A DNA stretch of 29,862 nt, taken from Alistipes sp. (lineage in GTDB: Bacteria; Bacteroidota; Bacteroidia; Bacteroidales; Rikenellaceae). Positions within the stretch are counted from its first letter, which is position 1; every line of letters begins with the position of its first letter. Below the pieces are notes generated by a model. That model ran no database searches, had not been told where the DNA came from, and saw only the letters and a program-made list of their open reading frames with translations. The position numbers and the translations under genes were made by a program. Positions 7,893-15,447 of this stretch are shown in pieces. The stretch covers positions 1 through 29,862 of the forward strand of contig JAHHQK010000029.1 of the NCBI GenBank assembly GCA_020026435.1, read 5' to 3'.

Positions 7893-8801
7893 TTATTTGC
7901 GCAATATCCGGGCTGTTGCATACATTCCGGGGCGAAACTGCGGATTCTGCTTCGCGATGCGGACATAGACCTCGATCGAGCGGTTCTCGCTGTTGACCTG
8001 TTGGCCGATTGTCGCAACGGTGCCCTGGAAACGCTCGCCGCTGAGTCCGTTGACGGAGAACTCGACGCTGTCGCCGACCTGCAGGTGGGGCAGGTCCTTT
8101 TCGTAGGCCGTCAGGCGTAGCATCAGGGCGCTTTTATTCACGATTTCGCAGAAAGGCTCCCCCGGGCTGAAGTGTTTTCCGAGGTTCATCCTTACGTCGG
8201 CGACATAGCCGCTGATCGGGGCCTTGATGGCGAGGCAGGGGACGATGCCTTCGGTGAGCAGGCGTGCCGTGTCGACCCCCAGCAGGTCGAGCTGGGCGGC
8301 TGCCGCATCCATACGGCTGCGCATGGACAGGTATTCCGCCTTGCTTTGCTGAAAGCGCTTGTGCGACGAGGCCTCCTCGCGGGACAGGGCCTGCTGACGC
8401 CGGAATTCGGACAGCAGGTACTCGTGTTGGGCGTGGGCGTCCAGATAGGTCTGTTGCAGGGTGATGAAGTCGGGATTCTCGAGTGTGGCCAGCACGGCGC
8501 CCTGTTCCACGCGGGCGCCCGGCAGCAGCGAGGTGCTGCGGATCGAGCCTCCCAGGGTCAGGGTCACGGTGGCATGGTGCTGGGGCGATGTGACAAGAAC
8601 CCCGTTGAAGGTGGTGCGGTTGGGCACGGCCGTAGCGCCCGACGCCGCATCGGTTTGCGAAGCCGGCATGGAGGCCTTGTCCGTGTCGGCGGGTGCGCTC
8701 TGTTCGGTTCCGGAGGGTGTCGACGGAGCCGAAGCGGGCGGAGTTTTCGGATTGGAGCAGGCGCACAGGAGAGCGACGCACGGGATGAGTATTTTTTTCA
8801 T
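7893..8801 (-). CDS. RND efflux membrane-fusion lipoprotein (CusB/CzcB type)
   Basis: The 302-residue product has signal peptide and lipobox LCAC (C15) and a Pro/Ser/Ala-rich spacer (about 18-62). A lipoyl-like half motif follows (GARVEQGAVLATLENPDF), then a helical hairpin (about 115-175), the second lipoyl half (IKAPISGYVADVRMNLGKHF), and a beta-barrel ending in the family signature QFRPGMYATARI. These proteins bridge the inner-membrane pump and outer-membrane channel in the periplasm. At 302 residues it is short for the family and lacks a His/Met-rich metal-binding N-terminus. It follows the pump gene by 11 bp. Confidence 0.9.
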   Translation of the reverse strand: MKKILIPCVALLCACSNPKTPPASAPSTPSGTEQSAPADTDKASMPASQTDAASGATAVPNRTTFNGVLVTSPQHHATVTLTLGGSIRSTSLLPGARVEQGAVLATLENPDFITLQQTYLDAHAQHEYLLSEFRRQQALSREEASSHKRFQQSKAEYLSMRSRMDAAAAQLDLLGVDTARLLTEGIVPCLAIKAPISGYVADVRMNLGKHFSPGEPFCEIVNKSALMLRLTAYEKDLPHLQVGDSVEFSVNGLSGERFQGTVATIGQQVNSENRSIEVYVRIAKQNPQFRPGMYATARILRK

Positions 8802-8812
8802 GACAAAAGGAT

Positions 8813-11800
8813 TTATCGGTATAGTTCGTATTCGAGGATGGCGATGTTGTATTGGTTGAGGGTTTCGACATAGGCGCGACGGATTTCAAGAGCCGTGTTC
8901 ATGCTCATGATGTACTCCGCGATGCTGGTTTCGCTGTGGGCCAACTGGAGTTTTGCCGCGCGCATCAGCGCCTCGGCCTCCGGAAGTGCGGCCTGGGTGT
9001 AGTAGCGCAGCCGCTCGCCGTATTGGCGGAGGTTGGCCTCCAGTTCCGTCACCCGGTTGTTCAATGTCCGCAGGTGGATTTGGGCCTGGTTGCGGGCTAT
9101 GCGGACATCGGCCTTGGCCTGGCGGATCCGGCTGCGCTGCGTGTTGAAGAAAATCGGGAAGGAGGCGCCGACGACATAGGCGTTCAGACCTTTGTCGGGC
9201 AGGATGTTCTGGCGCTGGAAGCCGAAGGACAGCTCCGGGAAGAAGCGGCTCTTCTCCACCCTGGTGCGGGCCTCCGCCTCCCGGACTTGGGACTCGAAGT
9301 AGTCCCGATGGAGTTCGGCCCCGGCCGTGGCCGTATCCGGCAGGGCGAAACGCACCAGCGTGCTGTCCGCCGGGATGAGCGGAGCGTCGGCATAGCATGC
9401 CCACTGTAAGCGGGCCGAGGCAATCTTGTGCTCCTCCTGTGCCTGGAAGAGCTTGTTGCGCATCTCGTTGGCCATGGTCTTTGTCATGCTCTGCTCCAGG
9501 CGGGTGATGTCGCCCTGTTCGTAGCGGATTTTACTGGTCCGCGCAAGTTCCGAGGCCAGGGCGTTCTGATCGGCATAGAGCACGCAAAGCTCCCGGGTGT
9601 AGAGGTAGTAGGACCAGGCCCGTTTGACCTCGGCGACGATCTCGCGCCGGACGAGCTCCCCGTAGAGAACTCCCGTCTCGGTCTCGCGTCGGACGAGCGC
9701 ATTCTTGTAGAAGGGGGTCAGCAGCGACCCGAAGGATTGCGTGATGCTGATCTCCCGGTCGTTGCGCTGCGTGCCGTTGAGCTGTCCGAAGGAGTAGTCG
9801 ATCGACGTCGGGCCCAGTTCCCACGACTCCCCGCGCATGGCTCTGGTCCGTTCGACCGAAGCCTCGGCGGCCTTGAGCCGGGGGTGGTTGTCGAGGGCCA
9901 GGGCGATGGTCTGGTCGAGCGTCACGGCCTGCTGCGCCCGGCTGTTTGCGGGGACGGCAACCAGCAGGAGCGGGAGCAGGAAGGGGAAGAGTCGACGGAT
10001 TGCCGGCCGGCGGGTCGCCAGGGCGGTCGTTGCCACGAGTTTGTAGAATACGGGAACCACAAACAGGGCGAGGAGCGTCGACACGATGAGTCCGCCGATG
10101 ACAACTGTTGCCAGGGGGCGCTGCACCTCGGCTCCGGCCGTAGTGGCGATGGCCATCGGCACAAATCCCAGCGATGCGACCAGGCCGGTGAGGAATACCG
10201 GGCGCAGCAGGTGTGAGGCGCCGCGCATGATGATGCGGCGCGTCGACAGGTGATACTTGTTCATATCCCGCAAATCGTTGAAATGGTTGATCATGAGAAT
10301 ACCGTTGAGGACAGCGACTCCGAACAGGGCGATGAACCCCACGCCGGCCGAGATGCTGAACGGAAGGCCGCGCAGCCACAGGGCCAGAACCCCTCCGATC
10401 AGGGATAGCGGCACGGTTGAGAAGACCGCCAGCGTGTATGTCATGCTCTTGAAGGCGAAGAAGAGCAGCAGCAGAATCAGCAACAGGGCGACGGGGATCA
10501 CAACGAGCAGTGTCCTGATCGCATTTTGCAGGTTCTCGAACTGGCCCCCGTATTCAAAATAATAGCCCGATGGGAGCGCGACATGCTGCTCCAGCGTCCG
10601 GCGGATCTCCGATACGACCTGCTGGATATCGGCGTCGCGGACATTCACGCCGATCACCACGCGTCGTTTCGTGGCATCGCGATTGATTTGGAGGGGTCCG
10701 TTTACCAGGTCGATGGAGGCCACTTCGCTGACCGGGAGCTGGATGCCTTCGGCCGTGCGGATGAACAGCCGGTCGAGATTCAGGTCGGCGACCTTTTGCT
10801 GGTCAAGGCGCACGACCAGGTCAAAACGGCGCTCGTTTTCGAAGACCGTCCCTGCCGTCTCGCCGGCATAGGCGGATCGGATGATGCCGTTCAGCTCTTC
10901 GATGTTGATGCCGTATCGGGCAATTTTCGACCGGTTGTAATTCACCACCAGCTGCGGCAGTCCCATGGCCTGTTCGACCAGCACGTCGGCAGCCCCGGGG
11001 ACCTGTTCGACATATTTCGCAGCCTCCCTGGCCTTGGCATACAGCTCATCCATATCTTCGCCGTAGAGCTTGATGGCGATGTCGGCCTTGGCGCCGGTCA
11101 TCAACTCGTTGAACCGCAGCTGTATCGGCTGGCTGAAGTTGAACTCCGCGCCGGAGATGCTGTCCAGGGCCGCCTTCATTCGTTCGACCATTTCGGCCCG
11201 CGACGAGGCGCTCGTCCACTCTTCGAAGGGCTTCATGACGATCATGATGTCCGCATCCTCCACAGCCATGGGGTCCGTCGGCACCTCTGCGGTTCCGATT
11301 TTTGCCACCACATGCTTGATCTCCGGGAAGTTGTCCATCAGCGTTTTTTCGGCTTTCTCCGAGAGGGCAATGCTTTGGGTCAGAGAACTGCCGGCCGGGA
11401 GGGTCATCTGCATCGCGAAATCGCCTTCGTCGAGCGTTGGGATGAACTCAGCCCCCAACCTTGTGAACAGCATCAGACTGCCGATGAATGCCGCGACCGA
11501 GACTCCCAGGGTCGTCCACCCGAACCGGAAACATCCGGCCAGCGCTTTTTGATAGATACGGTTCAGGCGCTCGAAGAACCGGTCAGCAAATGTCGGCCTG
11601 GCGCTTATCCGGCGGTTCAGGAAGAGCGAGGACATCATTGGCACGTAGGTCAGCGAGAGGAACAGGGCCCCGATGATGCAGAATACGAGCGTCTTGGCCA
11701 TAGGGGTGAAATACTTGCCCTCGATGCCCGTCAGTGTGAGAATCGGGAAGAAGACGATCAGGATGATGATGACGGCAAAGGTGGCCGAGCGCACCACCTT

Positions 11801-13129
11801 TCCGGCTCCCGCAATGATTTGCTCGTCCATTTGCGCATGGGAGAGGCGTTTGCCGTAGTTTTCCCGGCTGTACAGGTAGGCGAGGATCCCCTCCACGATG
11901 ACGATCGATCCGTCGACGACGATCCCGAAGTCGATGGCGCCCAGGCTCATCAGGTTTGCCGACACGCCGAACACGCGCATGAGGATGAATGCGAAGAGCA
12001 TGGCCAGGGGGATGACCGAGGCCACGATCAGCCCTGCGCGGAGGTTCCCCAGGAAGACGATCAGCACCAGAAATACGATTATGGCACCCTCGACCAGATT
12101 GCGTATGACGGTCGCGATGTTGCGGCTGACGAGCTCCGAGCGATTCAGATACGGACTGATCGACACGCCTTCGGGCAGCATCTTCTGAATCTTCGCCACA
12201 CGGGCTTCCAGCTCCTCGGTCACCGCATTGGCATTTGCCCCTTTGAGCATCATGGCGATTCCGCCCACGCATTCTCCCTTGCCGTCGCGTGTCATGGCTC
12301 CGAACCGTTTGGCCGAACCGAACCTGACGCTCCCCACGTCGCTGATATGAATCGGGATCCCTCCGCGGTTGGTGACAACGATATTTCCGATATCCTCAAG
12401 CGATGAGATCATGCCTTCGGAGCGGATGTAGTAGGCCCGGTCGGCCTTTTCGATGTAGCTGCCTCCGGTGTTCTGGTTGTTGCGGCTCAGCGCCTCGAAC
12501 ACATCCCCGATCGTGATGTTGAGCGAGTAGAGGGCGTCGGGATCGACCGCAACCTCGTATTGTTTGAGATAGCCGCCGAAGCTGTTGATCTCGACGATGC
12601 CCGGGATTCCGGAGAGCTGGCGCTTCACGATCCAGTCCTGAATCGTGCGCAACTCCATCGGGTCGTATTGCCCCTCATAGCCCGGAGCCACCTCGAGCGT
12701 GTATTGGTAGATTTCGCCCAGTCCCGTCGTGATCGGCATCATCTCCGGAGTGCCGAGTTCCTGCGGGATCTCGCCTGCCACGGTCTGTATCTGCTCGTTG
12801 ATCAGCTGCCGGGCGTCAAGCACGGGGACGCTTTCCTTGAAAACAACGGTGACGACAGACAGTCCGAAGCGGGATACGGAACGTATTTCCGTGACATTCA
12901 TGATGTTGCTCATGGCTACCTCGATCGGGAATGTGATGAGCTGCTCGACCTCTTGGGGGGCCAGCGTCGGAGACACGGTAACGATCTGTACCTGGTTGTT
13001 GGTGATATCCGGCACGGCGTCCACCGGAAGAGTCAGCATCGAATAAATACCGCCTGCGAGCAGGAACAGGGTCGTTATGCCGATGAATAGTTTTTTTGTA
13101 ACCGCAAAGCGGACTATGGCTTGAAACAT
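8813..13129 (-). CDS. Heavy-metal RND pump fused to TolC-like outer-membrane channel
   Basis: This 1438-residue protein joins an HME-type RND transporter (about 1-1035) to an outer-membrane factor (about 1066-1438). I set the start at 13129 because MFQAIVRFAVTKKLFIGI is the usual RND N-terminus; 74 upstream in-frame codons are not RND-like. Membrane segment 4 carries DFGIVVDGSIVIVEG (400-414). D400, D406 and E413 align with the proton-relay residues of CzcA. The pattern is nearer divalent-cation pumps (Zn/Co/Cd/Ni) than CusA, but the usual final VEN is VEG, so substrate is open. After the last RND span comes RRPAIRR, a hydrophobic stretch and SRA|QQ, which looks like a buried signal peptide. 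The tail is coiled-coil/TolC-like (LDQTIALALDNHPRLKAAEA). Such fusions occur in Bacteroidetes. Confidence 0.9.
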   Translation of the reverse strand: MFQAIVRFAVTKKLFIGITTLFLLAGGIYSMLTLPVDAVPDITNNQVQIVTVSPTLAPQEVEQLITFPIEVAMSNIMNVTEIRSVSRFGLSVVTVVFKESVPVLDARQLINEQIQTVAGEIPQELGTPEMMPITTGLGEIYQYTLEVAPGYEGQYDPMELRTIQDWIVKRQLSGIPGIVEINSFGGYLKQYEVAVDPDALYSLNITIGDVFEALSRNNQNTGGSYIEKADRAYYIRSEGMISSLEDIGNIVVTNRGGIPIHISDVGSVRFGSAKRFGAMTRDGKGECVGGIAMMLKGANANAVTEELEARVAKIQKMLPEGVSISPYLNRSELVSRNIATVIRNLVEGAIIVFLVLIVFLGNLRAGLIVASVIPLAMLFAFILMRVFGVSANLMSLGAIDFGIVVDGSIVIVEGILAYLYSRENYGKRLSHAQMDEQIIAGAGKVVRSATFAVIIILIVFFPILTLTGIEGKYFTPMAKTLVFCIIGALFLSLTYVPMMSSLFLNRRISARPTFADRFFERLNRIYQKALAGCFRFGWTTLGVSVAAFIGSLMLFTRLGAEFIPTLDEGDFAMQMTLPAGSSLTQSIALSEKAEKTLMDNFPEIKHVVAKIGTAEVPTDPMAVEDADIMIVMKPFEEWTSASSRAEMVERMKAALDSISGAEFNFSQPIQLRFNELMTGAKADIAIKLYGEDMDELYAKAREAAKYVEQVPGAADVLVEQAMGLPQLVVNYNRSKIARYGINIEELNGIIRSAYAGETAGTVFENERRFDLVVRLDQQKVADLNLDRLFIRTAEGIQLPVSEVASIDLVNGPLQINRDATKRRVVIGVNVRDADIQQVVSEIRRTLEQHVALPSGYYFEYGGQFENLQNAIRTLLVVIPVALLLILLLLFFAFKSMTYTLAVFSTVPLSLIGGVLALWLRGLPFSISAGVGFIALFGVAVLNGILMINHFNDLRDMNKYHLSTRRIIMRGASHLLRPVFLTGLVASLGFVPMAIATTAGAEVQRPLATVVIGGLIVSTLLALFVVPVFYKLVATTALATRRPAIRRLFPFLLPLLLVAVPANSRAQQAVTLDQTIALALDNHPRLKAAEASVERTRAMRGESWELGPTSIDYSFGQLNGTQRNDREISITQSFGSLLTPFYKNALVRRETETGVLYGELVRREIVAEVKRAWSYYLYTRELCVLYADQNALASELARTSKIRYEQGDITRLEQSMTKTMANEMRNKLFQAQEEHKIASARLQWACYADAPLIPADSTLVRFALPDTATAGAELHRDYFESQVREAEARTRVEKSRFFPELSFGFQRQNILPDKGLNAYVVGASFPIFFNTQRSRIRQAKADVRIARNQAQIHLRTLNNRVTELEANLRQYGERLRYYTQAALPEAEALMRAAKLQLAHSETSIAEYIMSMNTALEIRRAYVETLNQYNIAILEYELYR

Positions 13130-13154
13130 GGTATCGGAAATTGTGAATTTCGGG

Positions 13155-13162
13155 CAAAAGTA
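13155..13162 (-). promoter_or_regulatory. Putative -7 box of the efflux/two-component operon
   Basis: TACTTTTG on the minus strand matches TAnnTTTG and lies 25 bp upstream of the RND start codon. It also supports choosing the start at 13129, since the longer reading would put the start upstream of the promoter. No good -33 element is visible. Confidence 0.45.
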
Positions 13163-13573
13163 GTCCCCGGACAGAGGGATCCGTCGGGGAAAATGGTGAA
13201 ATCGCCTATTTGCGGGATGAACCGTACGAATGACGCGCTGAAATATCGCCCGGATCACCGCACTTTCCGGAAAAGCACCCTTCCCTGAAAAAGCACTCGG
13301 AAGCGCCCGAGAAACTCCCGGTAAGCGCTCCGGACAGTGACTTCGGGACACACTCCGGAAGGGTTAATCAACACCGATATTCTGATGCGGCATATTATCG
13401 GATATTATGGCAGACATGTAATAATGGTTGGGATGGCCATGCATTACCGGTTGATTGAACAAAAGTCAATACATTGAATCGGGCCCTGTTTTTTTGCAAA
13501 ATAGGACTGAAAAAAGGGAAGACATTCAGTTGGGAATTTCTATTTTACGGCAAGGATAATTTACAACGACACG
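13163..13573. other. Intergenic region between divergent efflux and recombinase operons
   Basis: I see no convincing gene in this stretch. An 8-bp direct repeat AAAAGCAC occurs at 13271-13278 and 13289-13296 (18-bp period), about 140 bp upstream of the efflux operon start; it could be a regulator site but is weak. From about 13370 rightwards the sequence becomes AT-richer, marking the left edge of a region whose composition differs from the GC-rich efflux genes. A promoter for the recombinase operon must lie here, but no clear TAnnTTTG was found on the plus strand. Confidence 0.4.
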
Positions 13574-13996
13574 ATGGAAAAATTCGGACGCAGACGTTCG
13601 GAGATCCAGCCCGAACTGGACGGAACTGTCGTTTCCCTGCACGAGGCAAGCAGGGTTGCTGCCAGCGAGGAAGCCTGGCGGACGCTTGAGCCGGAAGGCG
13701 AGGCGATTTGCCGGAAGATGACCGCGAGGGTTGACCGTGGGGGCACGAAACTACTTGGCCGTCTGTTTGTGAGAGACCGAGAGGTCATTTCCGGCACGAC
13801 TTTTGGGTGGACGATAGTGATGATTATTTTTCTTTTGGCGACTTCCATTTGCACCTGCATGGCCGACGTCCGGCCCATGCACGGTGTCGTGTTGTGGAAC
13901 ATGTCCCGTGCGGCAGGTTTTCCGGCTATCTGTGTCGTGCTGAACTTTCTCTTGTGCTGCAAGTTAAAGCAACGACAGAGGACATCACCAATTTGA
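13574..13996 (+). CDS. Small two-TM hypothetical protein upstream of recombinase
   Basis: This encodes 140 residues: a charged soluble N-terminal part (1-75) and two hydrophobic segments (about 78-97, FGWTIVMIIFLLATSICTC, and about 112-129, AGFPAICVVLNFLLCC), ending in a basic tail. Its stop is 11 bp before the recombinase start, so the two are probably co-transcribed. I do not recognise the family. It could be a membrane-associated accessory of the mobile or phase-variation module, or a leftover of an element. It is not the shadow of another gene: the opposite-strand frame is less protein-like and there is no other candidate for this interval. Confidence 0.55.
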   Translation: MEKFGRRRSEIQPELDGTVVSLHEASRVAASEEAWRTLEPEGEAICRKMTARVDRGGTKLLGRLFVRDREVISGTTFGWTIVMIIFLLATSICTCMADVRPMHGVVLWNMSRAAGFPAICVVLNFLLCCKLKQRQRTSPI

Positions 13997-14007
13997 ACAA
14001 AATAAGT

Positions 14008-15210
14008 ATGACTACCGTAAAAGTAAAATTCCGTCCCTCGACGGTCAAAGACCGTCCGGGCACTATCGTCTATGTCGTAACCCACCGCCGTTCCATCCGG
14101 CAGATTGCGACCGGTTACAAAGTGTTTCCCCATGAATGGGACGAGAAACGCTCCAAACCGATCATGTCAACCAAAAACGAGCGAATGCCCATCGTGCAGT
14201 CGATAATCCGAAAATTAGGTTCGGATATGGAATGGTTGTCGGCAATCATAGAGCATTTCGAGGACCAAAGCCGCAATTATTCATCGGATGATGTGGTGGA
14301 AGAGTTTCGGCGTTCCGGAAAGGAAAATGCCCTTTTCTTCTTCATGGAGCGTGTCATCGAACGATTGCGGCAATTGAACCACTCCGGGACAGCCAAGAAT
14401 TATTGTGCCGCTCTCGGCAGTTTCAAGCGGTTTCGGAATAACGAGGATCTCCCGATGGAGGCAATAGATCACATCCTCATCGAGGACTATCAGGCATACC
14501 TGGCTTCGATGGGGGTTGTGTCCAACTCCATCTCTTTTTATATGCGCATCCTCCGTGCGGTTTACAACCGTGCCGTTGAACAGGGGCTGACCAAAAACCG
14601 AAATCCTTTCCGCTCCGTATTCACCGGAACGGAGAAGACTTCGAAACGAGCCATATCGATCAGTGACATAAAACGCATCAGGAACCTTGACCTCTCGTTG
14701 AAACCCGGTCTTGAATTTGCCCGAGACATATTCCTGTTTCTTTTCTTCTGCAGGGGGATGTCGTTCATCGACGCTGTGTTTCTGAAGAAGACCGATGTCC
14801 AAAACGGGGTGCTGACCTATCGCCGCCACAAGACCGGCCAGTTGCTGCACATAAAGGTCATCAAACAGATCGAGGAAATAGTTGACCGCCTCGCGAACAG
14901 GGACTCGCCCTACCTGCTTCCGGTCATAACACGCCCCGGAATCGACGAGCGCCGACAGTATGAGACGGCATTGCGTCGCGAGAACAAGGCCCTTAAAACC
15001 ATAGCAGAAATGATAAAACTTTCCGTTACGCTCACGACATATGTCAGCCGCCATGCTTGGGCAACCATCGCCAAGTCGAAGAACGTTCCGGTCCATGTCA
15101 TCTCGGACGCCCTCGGGCACGATTCCATTACCACCACGCAGATATATCTCGCCTCGATCGACGCTTCCGTTATCGATGAGGCAAACGAGTTGATTGTTAA
15201 AGATTTGTAG
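14008..15210 (+). CDS. Tyrosine site-specific recombinase, candidate promoter invertase
   Basis: The 400-residue protein has the Bacteroidetes layout: N-terminal arm-type DNA-binding domain (about 3-90), SAM-like core-binding domain (about 105-205) and catalytic domain (about 215-395). Catalytic residues are R249 (CRGMSFIDA), K275 (RHKTGQ), R348 (YVSRHAWAT), H371 (LGHDS) and nucleophile Y380 (TTTQIYLAS). The usual box II His is Tyr345, as is common in this branch. I chose the ATG at 14008 because MTTVKVKFRP is the standard family N-terminus; a longer in-frame reading overlaps the preceding gene. It ends 30 bp before a perfect 19-bp inverted repeat flanking a promoter, so I infer an invertase acting locally. 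A mobile-element integrase is the alternative, but no other element genes are present. Confidence 0.9.
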   Translation: MTTVKVKFRPSTVKDRPGTIVYVVTHRRSIRQIATGYKVFPHEWDEKRSKPIMSTKNERMPIVQSIIRKLGSDMEWLSAIIEHFEDQSRNYSSDDVVEEFRRSGKENALFFFMERVIERLRQLNHSGTAKNYCAALGSFKRFRNNEDLPMEAIDHILIEDYQAYLASMGVVSNSISFYMRILRAVYNRAVEQGLTKNRNPFRSVFTGTEKTSKRAISISDIKRIRNLDLSLKPGLEFARDIFLFLFFCRGMSFIDAVFLKKTDVQNGVLTYRRHKTGQLLHIKVIKQIEEIVDRLANRDSPYLLPVITRPGIDERRQYETALRRENKALKTIAEMIKLSVTLTTYVSRHAWATIAKSKNVPVHVISDALGHDSITTTQIYLASIDASVIDEANELIVKDL

Positions 15211-15240
15211 TGGATTGACCGTCGGGTAAAACCTCCATTT

Positions 15241-15259
15241 CTTTGTAAGAAACGGATTC
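15241..15259 (+). repeat. Left 19-bp inverted repeat of invertible segment
   Basis: CTTTGTAAGAAACGGATTC. It is a perfect reverse complement of 15405-15423. Weaker similarity extends a few bases outward on both sides. It starts 30 bp after the recombinase stop codon. Confidence 0.9.
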
Positions 15260-15265
15260 CCGAAG

Positions 15266-15294
15266 CAAAGGTATGAAAATATCCGGAATTGCAA
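15266..15294 (-). promoter_or_regulatory. Promoter inside the invertible segment, facing the recombinase
   Basis: TACCTTTG (complement of 15266-15273) matches TAnnTTTG perfectly, and TTG (complement of 15292-15294) lies 18 bp upstream as the -33 element. In the orientation given, transcription would start close to the left repeat and run antisense into the 3' end of the recombinase gene. No comparable box faces the pilus operon in this orientation. Confidence 0.65.
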
Positions 15295-15404
15295 GTTTTT
15301 GAAATAAAATTCTTTTACAACATGTCTTCAAGAATATATTTTTTATTACACAAAATAAACTCTCTTATGATTGAGATTCGTTGATTTGTAGCCTGTTGCG
15401 TTTA

Positions 15405-15423
15405 GAATCCGTTTCTTACAAAG
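15405..15423 (-). repeat. Right 19-bp inverted repeat of invertible segment
   Basis: This is the exact reverse complement of 15241-15259 and ends 24 bp before the start codon of the pilus operon's first gene. Confidence 0.9.
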
Positions 15424-15447
15424 AGAAGGGCTTAATCTAAAAACGGT

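Larger units (their letters stand above)
15241..15423. other. Putative invertible promoter segment (phase switch, OFF orientation)
   Basis: A 145-bp AT-rich core (15260-15404) is bounded by perfect 19-bp inverted repeats and lies between a tyrosine recombinase gene and the first gene of a pilus operon. The only convincing Bacteroidetes promoter inside it faces left, away from the pilus genes. Inversion would map its -7 box to 15391-15398 on the plus strand, with a start near 15405 and a leader of about 43 nt before the ATG at 15448. The repeat geometry and promoter direction are seen directly; inversion is inferred. Confidence 0.8.

Noticed and set aside
10526..12406. A 626-codon plus-strand frame within the RND pump region
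   Set aside because: Antisense to conserved RND sequence; His/Asp/Arg-rich translation without recognisable features.
13420..13450. Imperfect inverted repeat around GTAATAATGG and CCATGCATTAC upstream of the recombinase operon
   Set aside because: Mismatched and unmatched elsewhere in the window; not related to the 19-bp switch repeats, so not a second recombination site on this evidence.
14008..15210. Recombinase as the integrase of a conjugative or phage element
   Set aside because: No mobilisation, conjugation or phage genes are present and no flanking direct repeats were seen, while a perfect inverted repeat pair lies 30 bp away. Not excluded, but less likely than a local invertase.
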